Assembly: GCA_009859145.1 (NCBI GenBank)
Contig: VRVR01000039.1
Span: 131,909-195,908 of the forward strand
Source of the DNA: Andalucia godoyi
Lineage: Eukaryota; Discoba; Jakobea; Jakobida; Andaluciidae
Length of the DNA stretch: 64,000 bases
Reading direction: 5' to 3'
The position numbers were made by a program, and so were the translations under genes. Shown in pieces: positions 1 to 11,500 of the stretch; position 1 is the stretch's first letter; the number at the start of each line of letters is the position of its first letter. The notes beneath the pieces are model-generated. The model was not told where the DNA came from. It saw only the letters and a program-made list of their open reading frames with translations, and did no database searches.

Positions 1-7
1 ATTCTGT

Positions 8-751
8 ATGCTTCGCTTTCCCAAAACATATTTTTCGACGGTCGAGTCCAAAATGATCGAGGAGGTGCAAAATGAAGACCGCCGTCGAGCTATGTTGTTT
101 GATGCCTTGTGGAAAGAGAGTGTGGGGGAGCGTCGAAAACACACACAACAGTTGTCTCCTTCGCTGTCCAACCCTGCGCTTTTCCCAGTTCTTGAGAAGC
201 TTCTGGTGGCAGAAGAAAGTCGACGGTCTGCAATTGTCACTCAAATTCAGGCGTATAGGACGGATGCGTTGGCATTTCTGCTTGGATTCTTTGCCCGATC
301 TGCTCAGAGCGTTTGTGGTGACTTCAAGGCAGTGTGTCAGGTGTTTGACAACATGCCCTACGTTGCAGACTTGACATCCTCAGCTGCAGAATTTGCCCGT
401 CCTGAGAATGCAGCGACAAATGTTAAACGCAAGAATTTCTTGGAGCTCCTTAAACCAAGGCTGGAAACAAAAGTTCCGGACCGGAAGGCTGCGAAATCGA
501 CTGTTTCGGTATCTGTTTCCTTCTCCGAGAATGGTGTTCCGAAGACTGTCAAGGAAGAGTTTGCTTCAAATGAAACGAATGCACATCAGGAAGCCCAGCG
601 CAGTGCCCAGGCGGTGTTAGATAAGCTGCGGAGCCTTGTAGAAATGAGAACAGGGGAGATCAACCAGCGGTGCAGTAGTTGTGTCAAAGAGGAGGAAAAC
701 TTTAGAATCGGCTGGGAGTGCACAGTCAAGACTATTCGTCCGCAGGCGTAA
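8..751 (+). CDS. Unrecognised protein, 247 aa, possibly 5'-incomplete
   Basis: The frame is open from the left edge of the window, so the ATG at 8 may be internal and the N-terminus may lie outside. The product is charged and largely helical in character, with a Glu/Arg-rich start, a hydrophobic stretch near residues 85-100, and a second half rich in Lys/Glu with a CSSC motif near residue 224. No signal peptide or membrane segment is convincing. I do not recognise a family. A real gene is supported by the uninterrupted length, a non-repetitive composition and an intergenic-looking sequence after the stop. It ends 58 bp before the stop of the convergent gene on the other strand. Confidence 0.6.
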   Translation: MLRFPKTYFSTVESKMIEEVQNEDRRRAMLFDALWKESVGERRKHTQQLSPSLSNPALFPVLEKLLVAEESRRSAIVTQIQAYRTDALAFLLGFFARSAQSVCGDFKAVCQVFDNMPYVADLTSSAAEFARPENAATNVKRKNFLELLKPRLETKVPDRKAAKSTVSVSVSFSENGVPKTVKEEFASNETNAHQEAQRSAQAVLDKLRSLVEMRTGEINQRCSSCVKEEENFRIGWECTVKTIRPQA

Positions 752-808
752 TGGCACTGGTGTTTTCTTCAATGATTGTAGTGTATTGATTCATAGTGTC
801 TAATATCT

Positions 809-1450
809 TCATTGTAAACACTTTTCGTTTGCAACTGTACATTCTGTTCGAAATTTGATTGCGAGCACCGGCGCGAGCCAAGTGGAGAGACCGTGACGTT
901 CAAGACTGCTGCGTGCCAGCTGCAGGGATTGGTGGAATTTTGCATTCACACCATTCATTCCATGCATGAACAGCAGTGCATTATTCGTCTCAGGTCTGCA
1001 CATGCTTTGCAAACATTGCACGTCCTTATTATCGAGAAACACCACCAAGCTCGCTGGTTGCTGAGCGCCCAACGAACATGCCCAAATGCCTCGCTCGGCA
1101 ACAACCGGTTGCAAAGAATAATTCTGTAGCATTTCCTCACATCCGGAATCGAGCAACAGCGCCTTGATGCACCCGTTCTTGATCATCTCTTGAAACCACG
1201 GAGCGTGGTTCAACTGCAGCTGGAAGAGCATGGGATCCGAAAAGTGAAAAACACACTCTTCGCCAGTGCGCCTGTTACTCTGCATCCGGCCTTCAAAGCG
1301 GCATTCATTTGCCTCAACGTTTGTGAGACGAAATCGGAGATCAGGATAAAACGCTGAGAGAAGTCGCGCCACGTAGTGCCCCGCGTACCCTGTTTCAACC
1401 GCCGTGCCAACACTGCTGTTCTGGAGCGAAAACACAGCGATGCGGCACAT
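809..1450 (-). CDS. Unrecognised protein, 213 aa
   Basis: The ORF runs from an ATG at 1450 to a stop at 809. The product has balanced amino-acid use, several Cys and His residues (for example near residues 95-110 and 150-160), and no obvious signal peptide or membrane segment. I do not recognise a domain. The codon choice looks coding rather than random, and the opposite strand holds only fragmented frames. An upstream exon is possible, because a second open frame on the same strand covers about 1395-1661, but no splice pair joining them could be settled. It is convergent with the gene at 8-751. Confidence 0.5.
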   Translation of the reverse strand: MCRIAVFSLQNSSVGTAVETGYAGHYVARLLSAFYPDLRFRLTNVEANECRFEGRMQSNRRTGEECVFHFSDPMLFQLQLNHAPWFQEMIKNGCIKALLLDSGCEEMLQNYSLQPVVAERGIWACSLGAQQPASLVVFLDNKDVQCLQSMCRPETNNALLFMHGMNGVNAKFHQSLQLARSSLERHGLSTWLAPVLAIKFRTECTVANEKCLQ

Positions 1451-2147
1451 CGATTCTCATCGGCGAACTGACTCGCTTTCGGCAAATCCGCTTGCTATCA
1501 CGCTCTCTTTCCAGCGGACAGGAGTTTCCAGACAACAGTCGTGTCACCGTCACACGCGTGGCCCGAGACGCCGAGGACTGCGGGTGCGTGCGCGGGAACT
1601 GGAAATGAGAGAAAGAATGGGCTCGCACAGCACATGTTGATGTTTTCGAAATGTCCGACAAGCCGTGAAAGAAAGAGCCTCATGTCTTAAAACTCATTCC
1701 AGTCGGATGAGTTCTCCAATTTGACAGCGTCTGATTGCTGCTGTCATTTTCGCGAAGCTTCTGCTTGTTTCCGTTTGCTGAGATTCCATTCGCGATCGCA
1801 GCAGTTCACGTCCACCATCCACCAAAAATTTCTACCAGATCACCCCAACCCTCTAAATCGCGTGCCTGCTGGACGATCGCAGGGATTAGCCACCAAAACA
1901 AAAAAACAAGTCCTTTCTGGTTGTTACGAACCCCCCCACCTGCCCCCCCAAGGCTTGCAACGCGCAATACTTTTTCAAAAACTGCCTGCAGCTATCCCAA
2001 ACTACCCAGGTCCTGTCGAGATACTCTCTTCTTTGTTTGTGTGTGTTCTGTTTACTTCCCCCCCGGTCACGAACTGGCTTATTGAGAAATCTCCCGTTTT
2101 GTACATTGCATCTATTCTGATATTAGGCATCGTGCTGCGCTCGGTGA
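1451..2147. other. Intergenic region between divergent genes
   Basis: About 700 bp separate the minus-strand gene ending its 5' side at 1450 from the plus-strand CIAO2 gene at 2148. The sequence has C-rich and T-rich tracts (about 1925-1950 and 2020-2065) and short overlapping ORFs that look random. It presumably holds both promoters, but no specific element was recognised. Confidence 0.5.
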
Positions 2148-2888
2148 ATGGCACGAGTAATTCCGTGTGCAAAGCCCTCGTCCAGTCACGTTTCTCCGAC
2201 CACAACCCCATATTCTGATTCTGTGCTGTGGGGTCCGATTGCTACGCATTCCCCATATTCTACACTTTTGCACCACCAACAACAACATCAGCAGCAGCAA
2301 GGACAAGGACAAGGACAAGGACAAGGACGACGGGAGCAGCATTCTCTGCCGTTATCGTCGAAGCGTCCGTCGTTTCAGTCGCTGTTGCGCAATTCGATTC
2401 CGGAGGGTCCACAGCCCGAGTCCGGAATGATGACTCCGTATGTGCCCGATATTCCAGAAGAATCTTTGCAGTACACGCTCGATGGCTGTCCTGTGGATGC
2501 TGACGAGATTTACGGTCTTCTACGTCCTATCTTGGACCCAGAGCACTCCAAGACACTCGAAGCTCTTGGTGTGATTCGGCAAGGCTGCGTGACCGTCTCG
2601 TCCTTGCCTCTGTCCAAGCATATTCTTGTACATGTGCAGTTTATTCCAACGGTCAAGCATTGCGCATTGGCTTCCACGATTGGTCTCTGTTTGCAGCACC
2701 GTATTCGAGAGTCGCTAACTGGCATTCGAGGCGTCAAGATACTTGTGACATTGGCTCCTGGTTCGCATGACCAAGAGACAGAACTCAATCAACAGATCAA
2801 TGACAAGGAGCGGGTTGCTGCTGCACTGGAAAATGCAGACTTAGCAGCGCTGGTGAACAGATTGGTTTATCCATCAGACTCGTACTAG
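2148..2888 (+). CDS. CIAO2: CIAO2/MIP18-type cytosolic Fe-S assembly protein
   Basis: This is a member of the CIAO2 (MIP18, FAM96, yeast Cia2) family. With CIAO1 and MMS19 it forms the targeting complex that hands [4Fe-4S] clusters to cytosolic and nuclear apoproteins. The DUF59 domain occupies about residues 115-240. It shows the DEIYGLLRPILDPEH segment, a central PTVKHCALAS motif holding the family's reactive cysteine (about residue 172), and the C-terminal NDKERVAAALEN signature. The first 100 residues are low complexity, including His/Gln runs and a Gly-Gln repeat encoded by a hexanucleotide repeat at 2299-2328. Such an N-terminal extension is longer than usual. No intron is needed and the ATG at 2148 is the first in frame. 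Confidence 0.93.
   Translation: MARVIPCAKPSSSHVSPTTTPYSDSVLWGPIATHSPYSTLLHHQQQHQQQQGQGQGQGQGRREQHSLPLSSKRPSFQSLLRNSIPEGPQPESGMMTPYVPDIPEESLQYTLDGCPVDADEIYGLLRPILDPEHSKTLEALGVIRQGCVTVSSLPLSKHILVHVQFIPTVKHCALASTIGLCLQHRIRESLTGIRGVKILVTLAPGSHDQETELNQQINDKERVAAALENADLAALVNRLVYPSDSY
2299..2328 (+). repeat. Hexanucleotide repeat (AAGGAC)x5 inside CIAO2
   Basis: Five perfect copies of AAGGAC encode an alternating Gly-Gln stretch in the low-complexity N-terminal part of the CIAO2 protein. As a multiple of three it can vary in number without changing the frame. Confidence 0.9.
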
Positions 2889-3169
2889 TCGATTTTTCCC
2901 TCGTTCTTCTTTGCCCCGTTTGAGGATCACGTGCGTTTCGTTATTTCCGCACTGCTTTCAGCGCCTCCCTTTTGTACTGTATTATTCATTGCTGGACTCC
3001 AGCACACCACAAATCCAAAAACGTTAGATGTACATATTTACGCCATTTTCTTGCTTGCAGTAGGAAAGTATCCGTCATGCGTTACGAATCAGGAGGGGAA
3101 ACAACAAGATCCTTCATCTGCAAACAAGTTCAAAAACACAAAAGGGACATCTCTTCGCATGTTTACCGT

Positions 3170-4897
3170 CTAGCTAGTTTTCTCCTCCAAAAACTTGATA
3201 AACCGTTTTGCGTATGCCTTTGGAGGAACAGCACTCATGGCGTACCGGTCGTGCGCAATCGCCTTGAATTGGTGCTCAAACCACTTCCTCCAGTCATAGT
3301 CTTGCAATATATCTATGATTCCCATGTGATATCCGCCGTTTGAATCAATGCCAAGCAACAACGAGTAATCCATGATATTTTGCTTGGACAAGAACCGGGC
3401 ATCTCGTCTCACTTGTTCCAAAAACTCTTCTCGCTTTCCATTCATTGGAATAGGCTGGACGAGATTGAGATCCTTGCGAATGCAACCTGGTTTTTTCAAT
3501 TCTTCGTCTGAAGCGCACCGACCAAGAGTAGATCCCTTTAGATCGTACTTTGTGACAATCGGACGATCGGCAGGGAAAATGTTATTCATAATGATCAAAC
3601 GAATCTTTCTTCCAGAGTGCGGCTTGATACGAAACATGCCGTAAAACCTTGACAGCATCGTATCCTTGTTCGCAACAATATGCTGGTAGTACTGCGGCAA
3701 AATCCTGCGGAAGAATTTTCCTTCATTATGAGTCAAAGTTTTGATGATGTACTGCATATCCTCTGAGAAGTAGAAAAGAGCACCCGACTTGCCAGCAGTC
3801 CGCAGTTCGCGTAAAGAGTTGTCGCCGCAAATAGAAAGCATGAAATCGCCAGCATCGATGCCAAACGTCTCTCTCAACTTTCGAAAAACCATCGGAGCAT
3901 ACTCTTTGAACTTAAAGGACCGAAAATGATGCGGAGGAGTTTCCAAAGAACCCTGCGTCGGAAAGTAGACCTTAACACGAGCCGCAAAGTCAGCTTGTGT
4001 AAGGGTCTCTGGCGCTCTCAATGGCGTGATTTTGGAAATAGACACTCGAATTCCCAGTTGGAGGTTGTTCATGATTTCAAAAGACTTGTGCCCCTTGTAA
4101 ATCAGTTCTCCGACGGTATTCTCTCGAACACGTTCTTTCTTTTCGCCAAGAATATTTCCACGATCTCGTCTTTTCTTCTTTTTCATCGCTTCTGTCTTGT
4201 CCATTGACTTCGTTCGTCTCTTTTTCTTTCGTTTTCCAGAAATTTCATTCGAACTACTGCTCGCGGCAACCTGATTCTGGCCAGTGGCGGTGCTCGTCGG
4301 ATTCTCTTGGCCAGCCGCATCCATCTGGCTTCCACTCCTCGATCGCTTCGACCGATCCATGGACGCGGACCTCCTCGAAACTCGAGGAGGACCTTCACCG
4401 ATAGTACTGGAAGCGCCTGAAGATCCTCCAATTGCACCCGCATCGACTGTGGCACCAGCACTCGAAACATGCTCTTGATTCTCGTCTTGAGAAGAAGAAG
4501 CGTTCACATCATGATTCACTGAATTGTCAAAATCAGAATCTCCGCTGTCTGATTCTTCGCTGTCAGAGTCATACTCCCCACTAGAAGAATCATCGTCGTC
4601 ATTGTCAGAATATTCAGAATCCGAGACGGTCATCGCCGTTGACGGCGTAGTGGGAGAAGTAGCCACAGTAGGCGCTAGGTACGCAGAATCTGTATGAAGA
4701 CCACTCCCATTTGCATCGCTAACTGAAGCTGAAGGGTGAACAGCATCGTCGTGAGGTGCAGGAGAGGTTGGGCCCACGGACGAGTTTGTGCCGTTGGGCT
4801 CACAAGCTGCTTCGGAATGTGCTTTGGATTCTGCGGAAGCACTTTCCGTCAGAACAACCTCGGAAGGTGAAACCGCTGATTCGGTGGCAAGAGACAT
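3170..4897 (-). CDS. Phosphatidylinositol-4-phosphate 5-kinase (PIP5K-like)
   Basis: The 575-aa product has a typical PIPK catalytic domain from about residue 258 to the end. It makes phosphatidylinositol 4,5-bisphosphate at membranes, feeding actin, endocytic and ciliary signalling. Visible family signatures include IIMNNIFPADRPIVTKYDLKGS near residues 435-455, the MDYSLLLGID catalytic loop near 508, the IGIIDILQDYD metal-binding motif near 525, and a C-terminal activation-loop segment ending VPPKAYAKRFIKFLEE. The latter is more like type I PIP5K than type II PIP4K. The N-terminal 250 residues are disordered: Ser/Asp/Glu-rich around 95-125, then basic (Arg/Lys-rich) just before the kinase domain, probably for membrane contact. 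No MORN repeats, FYVE domain or membrane segments are seen. Confidence 0.93.
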   Translation of the reverse strand: MSLATESAVSPSEVVLTESASAESKAHSEAACEPNGTNSSVGPTSPAPHDDAVHPSASVSDANGSGLHTDSAYLAPTVATSPTTPSTAMTVSDSEYSDNDDDDSSSGEYDSDSEESDSGDSDFDNSVNHDVNASSSQDENQEHVSSAGATVDAGAIGGSSGASSTIGEGPPRVSRRSASMDRSKRSRSGSQMDAAGQENPTSTATGQNQVAASSSSNEISGKRKKKRRTKSMDKTEAMKKKKRRDRGNILGEKKERVRENTVGELIYKGHKSFEIMNNLQLGIRVSISKITPLRAPETLTQADFAARVKVYFPTQGSLETPPHHFRSFKFKEYAPMVFRKLRETFGIDAGDFMLSICGDNSLRELRTAGKSGALFYFSEDMQYIIKTLTHNEGKFFRRILPQYYQHIVANKDTMLSRFYGMFRIKPHSGRKIRLIIMNNIFPADRPIVTKYDLKGSTLGRCASDEELKKPGCIRKDLNLVQPIPMNGKREEFLEQVRRDARFLSKQNIMDYSLLLGIDSNGGYHMGIIDILQDYDWRKWFEHQFKAIAHDRYAMSAVPPKAYAKRFIKFLEEKTS

Positions 4898-5586
4898 TGA
4901 GAAAATGCAAGTCCAGAAAGAAAAAGAAGAAGAAGAAGAAGAAGAAGAAGAAGAAGCACGGGCAACAGTTCGCTATGGACAGATGTTTTCTGGGAACTGA
5001 TTGACTAACGTAATGGGCAAAAAAGCCACATAAAAAACACGCCTACCTGGACCAAAATAGAAACCGCGCAATGATACAGGGCCACAACAGAGCTTCTATT
5101 TTCTAGTTCTTGCCCTGTCTTTCTTGAATCTTAGTGATAATGTCTTTGAGAAGTGCGCAAAAGAAGAAACAAGAGGAAGGCAACGAAACGGAAGGTTTGT
5201 TTTTCAACAGAAAAATCTGCCACCTCCTCACTTGAGCAAGACTGGTTGCTGGTGCAACGTAGAATCAAGCGATCAGTCGTTCGTACGACAGTGGATTGTC
5301 GGAGACGGCGGTACTGTTTGCTTATACAAGAGAAAAACTTACAAAAAAGGCGTTAACCGGAATTGGACAGCAAGCCCAGCAAAAAACTTGCAATTGACTG
5401 CTCTTGACTGCCTGTGGGGGAAGAGAGAGGGATTGAAGCAGAGGGACCAACCGGACAGTGAAAACACACAGGAAAAGATGACAACAGACCACTCACCACT
5501 GACCGACCGCTCATTTCATTTGCTGAAAGAATAGACCACCAGCAAAGCACATTCGTGTCACTTCCATTGTTGTTCGAGCATACAAT
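4898..5586. other. Bidirectional intergenic region with (AGA)n tract
   Basis: This region separates the divergently transcribed PIP5K gene and the giant surface-protein gene. It begins with a purine tract of AGA repeats at about 4925-4957, directly upstream of the PIP5K start. An open frame at about 5124-5534 encodes a Lys/Arg/Gln-rich peptide with no recognisable feature and is probably not a gene. Both promoters must lie here, but no element was identified. Confidence 0.5.
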
Positions 5587-8500
5587 ATGGATGCCTTGAG
5601 GCAGCCTTCGCGCCCACCTCCTCCTTTAGGATCAGCCCCTTCTGCTCTTCGAGCAAATCCGACGACACAGTCAGTATCACAACCACAATCACAATCCAGT
5701 GGTTCTTCGAACGCACAGCGCAGATTACCCGTTCAATCTCGTCCTCGTCCTGTATATACTGCATCAAATGCCGCTTTCCGTCCTCGTTTGGACGAGCCTG
5801 GTGCGGATGTTGAGGTTGTGCAGATTAATGATGCGTATGGCATGCGGCTCTCTTCTTCTGTTTCGGGTCCTGTAGCTGCTGGTACTTCTCCGTCCTCTCC
5901 AAGAGGCACGTCTTTTGGTGGGTATGTTCCGCCTTCTCACGCTGTGTTCCCTCGAAATCCGCCTCCATTGCCTTTGGCTATTCATGGGGTTTCAGCTGCC
6001 TCTCCAACTGACGTCAGGACGGATTCCGAGAAGAAATCGGAGAGACGATGGTTTTGGATCGGAATTGTCCACTGCATCGCATTCTGGATACTGGTAGCGT
6101 TCTGCGTCTACACCTTCTTGTACATTCAAGAGGTGGAGTTAATTCGATACTCCTCGCTAAACCCCGACGTTGTCTACGCCCAGTCCTTGCAGGCATCATC
6201 CCTTACCCTTTCTAACCCGAATAGTCAGTCATTAGTAGTAGAATCTACATCTGGATCTTCGTCACTTGTTGTGCAGTCGGCGAAAGGAGGTGCCCGGCTT
6301 GTTCTGCAAGAGAAACAAAATTCGGTTATCTTCTTGTCGAAACAAGGGACCTTTTCTTTGAGTATGAATGGCACCGAAACCATTATGGCATCGAATTCCG
6401 GAATGACTGTGCACGGAAATTTGACAGCAAACCAATTCACTGCCGATTCTTTGGATCTCTCCCAATCTCAGCAGAGAACGCCGTCCTCTGCAATTTCTCA
6501 GGTGCAAACATTCGCTGGAAGCCTCACAGCAATGCAAAATTCCGATATCATCCGTTTCGCATTTCTGAATGGGCAGCTTTTTTATTCGCAAAATGAGATT
6601 CCCACTTTCATCATAACCAACAATGTCCACATAACGCCTTACAGGGTCAATGGTAGTGTATTTCTTCAGGAAATGGTGGTTGATGCGGAGAGTTTGAGAT
6701 GGAAAGGGTTCCGACTGTCGGTGATCGATGAAGGAGCTGTGAAATTTACGTCGCCGGGAACGTTCTTTTTCGTGTCGGCCACAGGGGCCATCGTGCTGGA
6801 TGCGTGCTCGGTGGTGTTTCAGAACTCCTCGGCTCCAGTGGAAGTGCATCGAGTCATGTCTCCTGTGGGCCTGCCTCTTGTGCTAGGATCCTCCGAAGCG
6901 GTGTTGCTGAGCAGCAAGTCCGTGATCCTGAACTCGCCTGGAGGAGGTCGGTTGCATTCGTCGTCGTGGATGTCTTTGTCTTCGACTGCAGGGTATAATG
7001 TAAGACTTTCTGCAGGTTCGGAGAGCTTCGACGGAAGCGATGCTGTCGTTGTTGCGAATGCGACTGTTCCTGTTGGGCAAGAAGAGGTTGTTATTGATGC
7101 ACCGGCAGGGCGTAAGAATGAGACTGTGTTTCGGTTGTCTGGTGGGTATCCGTCGCTACTTTTCGGAAGCAGTGCGTTCTCAAGCGGATCATTTTTTGCG
7201 ATATCGGGAGACACGAGAGCGGCGGTTCTTTCGGTTTTTCACTCGTCCAATCGGAGCCGGCAAGTGTTGAGCATTCAACCTAGCAGAGATGATGGGGAAG
7301 TTCGGATGACGACGGGCAGCGCGCGGAGTCTTTTCTTGGAGAGTATCAGCGGAACTGCGTTCTTGGAGTTGCAGAAGGCATGGCGGATGTCGTCTGGACC
7401 GTCGCGGAGTCTGGAGCTTCATAACATTGATGCGGCCGGAGCCGGATCGATTTCGTGGATGGATGTTGGATTGCTGCGCCTTGTGAACGTGACTGTCGAT
7501 TCGACGAGGCCTGTGCGAGCACCGGAGTTTTTTTCTGGTGCAAGTGCGGATGCGCTGCAGGGGGAATTTGTGTCGATTACTGCAGCACTGGTCAATGTGT
7601 CTGAGGACTCAGTGCTGCGCGTTGGTCGTGGTATTGCTGAGATGAGCGGTGATTCTTTCGTGCTGCGAAGTATATCTGGAAAGTCTATGGTGGTCTTCTC
7701 AGACGCAGGATTGCCAGCAGGCGGAGATTTGATTGTCAATGGCACATCGCGTGTGACGGTTTGTTCTGCGGCAGCGGATGTTCATATTCGTGCAAGCTCG
7801 CACGTGCGGTTGCTGTCGACGACCCAGTTTTGTCCGGAGGATGTGAATGATGTGCGTTGCGGATCGTGGTTTGCTGTGGACCCGAGTCTGCGAACCATCT
7901 CCTCTGACGCGCTGACGATTGACTTCAATCAATCGTCAATGAAGCTGCAAGCGATTGACGCGGACTACCTGTATAGTTCGTTGGGAGCATTGACTGTTGA
8001 ATCGACTCGACTTCTGCAGGGCCGTGCAGGGCGAAATGGCGGGCTGTCTGACATGGGCATCATGTTCTGGAATTCCTCGATGATGACAGAACACGGTAAT
8101 TTGTACCTGGAACCTCGAAACATGTCTGCTGCCGTTGAGATCGTTGGATCGAAGCGTTTTGTAGTGGGAGGCGTATCTATCGATGGCTTATCGGGGCAAA
8201 TTGTTGGAGGTGGCGGTGCGGTGGACGTACTGCGATCTCGTGTTTTGTTTTATGCAGATGGGTATATTGGCTCTGTTGGTAGTGTTGCGCTGAATGGCTC
8301 GGCAGGGCTTACGATTACGTCTCTTGAGGGCTCTCGGATGTTGCTGTATGGTGGGTCACGAGTAATTGATGGGGGTGAGATGATGCTAGACTGTGGTCGC
8401 GGTATTGTGTCCACAAGCGGCTCTGCGCTTCGATTAAACAGTTCTTCGATTGTGTTGGTCGATGGTGGCGCGTCTACTCTTGTAGTCGGTAATAAGGACT

Positions 8501-11500
8501 CTGGGACATTTTTGGCGCTGCGTGCATGGGATGTATCGTCATTGAACATGACAATAGACTTTCGCAGATCCTCCATCGAGGAAAGCGCTGGTAACCTCTC
8601 TATCGTTGCGGTGAACGGCTTTGTTGATATTTCGGCCGGCTCTGCTGTGATGCTGAGTTCGGGTGCAACGAAGCTTCTTAATCGCCAGTCGTCACTGGGT
8701 TTCGATTTTGCGTCACGCAAGTTGTTTACTTCGAAATCTGAAGGATTTGTGATTGATGTGGATTCTTTTGTTGAGATTTATGGCAAGCAGTTGCTGGCGT
8801 TTGGTGCAACCGCGGATCGGCTTGTGATAAATGGCACCGGGCGTGTGATTACGGGTGGAAAGTTGTCCATGGCGTTTGGAGACTCGTTGCTGGAATCGTT
8901 GTCTGAAAACCCGTTGCGTCTTGTTTCGGGTGGAATGTTGCAAGTGAATGCGAGCGCTGGTGTGTACTTGGGGCGCCGTGCGGTTGTTTCGGATTTTGGA
9001 GAATCTCTTACTGTGAGTTTTGAGAATCGCACCATCGTGGCGAGCGGTGCCGCAACGCTGTTCTTGATGAGCGACCGCTTGCAGTTCAGTTCCGTTTCTT
9101 CGGCGTTTTCCGATTTTAATGTGTCTTTTGTGTCTTCCGTCCCGGTTCGGATAGTGCGGACCGGCAATGCGTCACCGACGCAGTTTTCGTTGGTTGGACA
9201 AGATGCAGTTTGCGATGGGTGTGCCCATGGAGGAGGTGTTGTAGTTGTTGGGGGATCTTCATTTTCTAGTTCGAACGTGGGTGCTCGGGGAGGAGATGTG
9301 ATTCTCGAAGGTGGTGGATCCATTGGTGCAGTTGGCTGGGGCGGCGATGTTGTGCTCCGTGGAGGTGCTTCTGGAAGCACCAGTCGAACTGGGAAGTTGC
9401 GATTAGAAGGCAGTGGCTTTCACCTGTTCCTGAAAACATTGAACATTTCCTTGGTGACCATGGACTCGTCTGGTGCTCTGATCCAATCAAACAAAAATTT
9501 GCAACTGTCTTTTTCAGCATTGACTTCGTCAGTGACTTTTCAATCAGGTATTTTTGTTTTTTCTGCCAATTCTTCGTTTGCTGCTGCGGGGGGTGCTTCG
9601 TCGGTTATATCTCGCACTGGTATCACGTTCTCCTCGGAATTTTCTTGCATACGCTCAAACTTACTGTATTGTTCATTGTCCATGTACGCTTCTTCTTCGG
9701 TAATGCGACACCGCGATGTTGTGTTTCAAGCGACATCTTTACTGTCAGTCAGCTCGGGTTCTGTGTTTCGTCTTGGAATCGGTTCATCTGGAGCGACGTT
9801 GTCAACTTCCTCGCTGACATTGCCATTCAATGTACTGCTGGACATTGGAGATGGTATTTTGACACTACGCCGAACGGCATCGGTGACTGCGGCAGGTGGT
9901 TTTTCAGTCGTTGGTCAACCATCTCTATCCAACAGCTGGGACGGAGGTTCCGTCCGAATGACCGGCGGAAACGTATCTTCAGATGCTTTCGGGCTTCGTG
10001 GTGGATCAGTTCTCTTACGTGGTGGCTCTGGCAGTATGGATGCATCAGGTGGTCTTGTGCAGATTTCCGGAGGAACCGGCTATGTTGGTGGATCGGTGTC
10101 TCTTCAAGCAGGCCGGGGAACCATTGTGCGCAATGGTTACATCACCATGACTAGTCCTGTGATGCGGTTTCGGTCTTCTAAATCGACGACGAGCATGGTG
10201 GAATTCGATGGAACTTTAACGACAAAGAAAATCGAGATCGGATACTTTGATGCGATGGCTCCTGAAAGTACAAACAATACCCTCAGTCTATGTCTTTCAG
10301 CATTCGAAATGACCCTGATCGGAGGAACGATCATTCACCTGCAGACCATTCAAAGTACAAGCAGGAACTCTTCGATAATGATTGGAAATCACGTTTCGGT
10401 TTCTGGATTTGAAACCAATGTGGTGTCCGTTCGTGGACAGATTGTGCGTTTGATTGACTCCCAGTTCTCAGTTGGCTTGGAGATGCGCAATGATTCTCTC
10501 GTGGTCAACAGAAGCCAGTCGGTTTCGATGTCATCTGGCGCGGATCTGTCGCTGTACGCTGGGTCGTCGATGGTGCTGTTCACAGGCGACGGTGGCTTGT
10601 CGGTTCTGCATCGTATTAGTGTGAATCCGCTGTCTGTGTGGCTAGGGACAGGAGTCAGCGATGTTGTCGTTTCCCGACCGAAATCAGTTGGCACTGCAGG
10701 GCATATGACTTCGGTATTTGGACAGAACGCTTGTGTGGGATGCGGATCTGGAGGAGGTGTGTTGATTGCAGCAGGCTCCGGCGACAGCGCAGTGTCGATT
10801 CCGTCTTCTGCAGGAGGTGTAACAACTGTTTCTGGAGGTAATGGGTTTGGTTTGGCGAATGGCGGCGATGTTGTCCTTCTGTCAGGAAATGCAACTACTG
10901 TTGGCTCTGCAGGCAACATTGTGCTGGTAACTGGAGCTGGTCAGTCGGGTGCATTGCATGGCTCTGTGCGTGTCAAGTCCTATGAATTCAGCGTTTCGTC
11001 GCCGGCTGCAGGAGATGTAGTGCTGTCAGTTCGCTCGTATGGATATGGCAATTCTTATTCGGAAGTGCGTATTGGAAATGCAGATACGCGAGTGTCTCCG
11101 GAAATGTCTGCATTCACGAGAAGTGTGGGTGTGCGTGGTGATAACGTGAGCATTTCTGGTGGCTCTGGGGTTTTTGTGAACACCGAAAGAAATGCGGCAG
11201 TGTATGAAACCAGGATTCTTGTGGGCAATCATTATGTTGCAGCTGAGAACAGCACCGGTGTTGTTTCTGTGCAAGCGGGGAAGGTGCAGCTCCGGGATTC
11301 GTTGGGGGCGTTGAGCATGGAGGTTGGTGGTTCGTATGCAGTGTTTAATCGAAGTCAAAACATTTCAATGTGGACGGATGTATTTTCTCTGTCGGCAGTT
11401 TCAGAGGTGCGAATTGGCGTTGGTGCCGTTGGGGTATCCGTGAGCCCAAGTCCTGCTATTGTGGATCTGCGTGTGTCTCTGGGATCTGGTGCTAGCCGAG

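Noticed and set aside
1721..2218. Open frame of 165 codons overlapping the start of CIAO2
   Set aside because: Composition is random, with C-rich and T-rich tracts read through, and it overlaps a well-supported gene in another frame.
5124..5534. Open frame of 136 codons between PIP5K and the giant surface gene
   Set aside because: It starts at a weak context, has no recognisable feature and looks like promoter-region sequence with A-rich codons.
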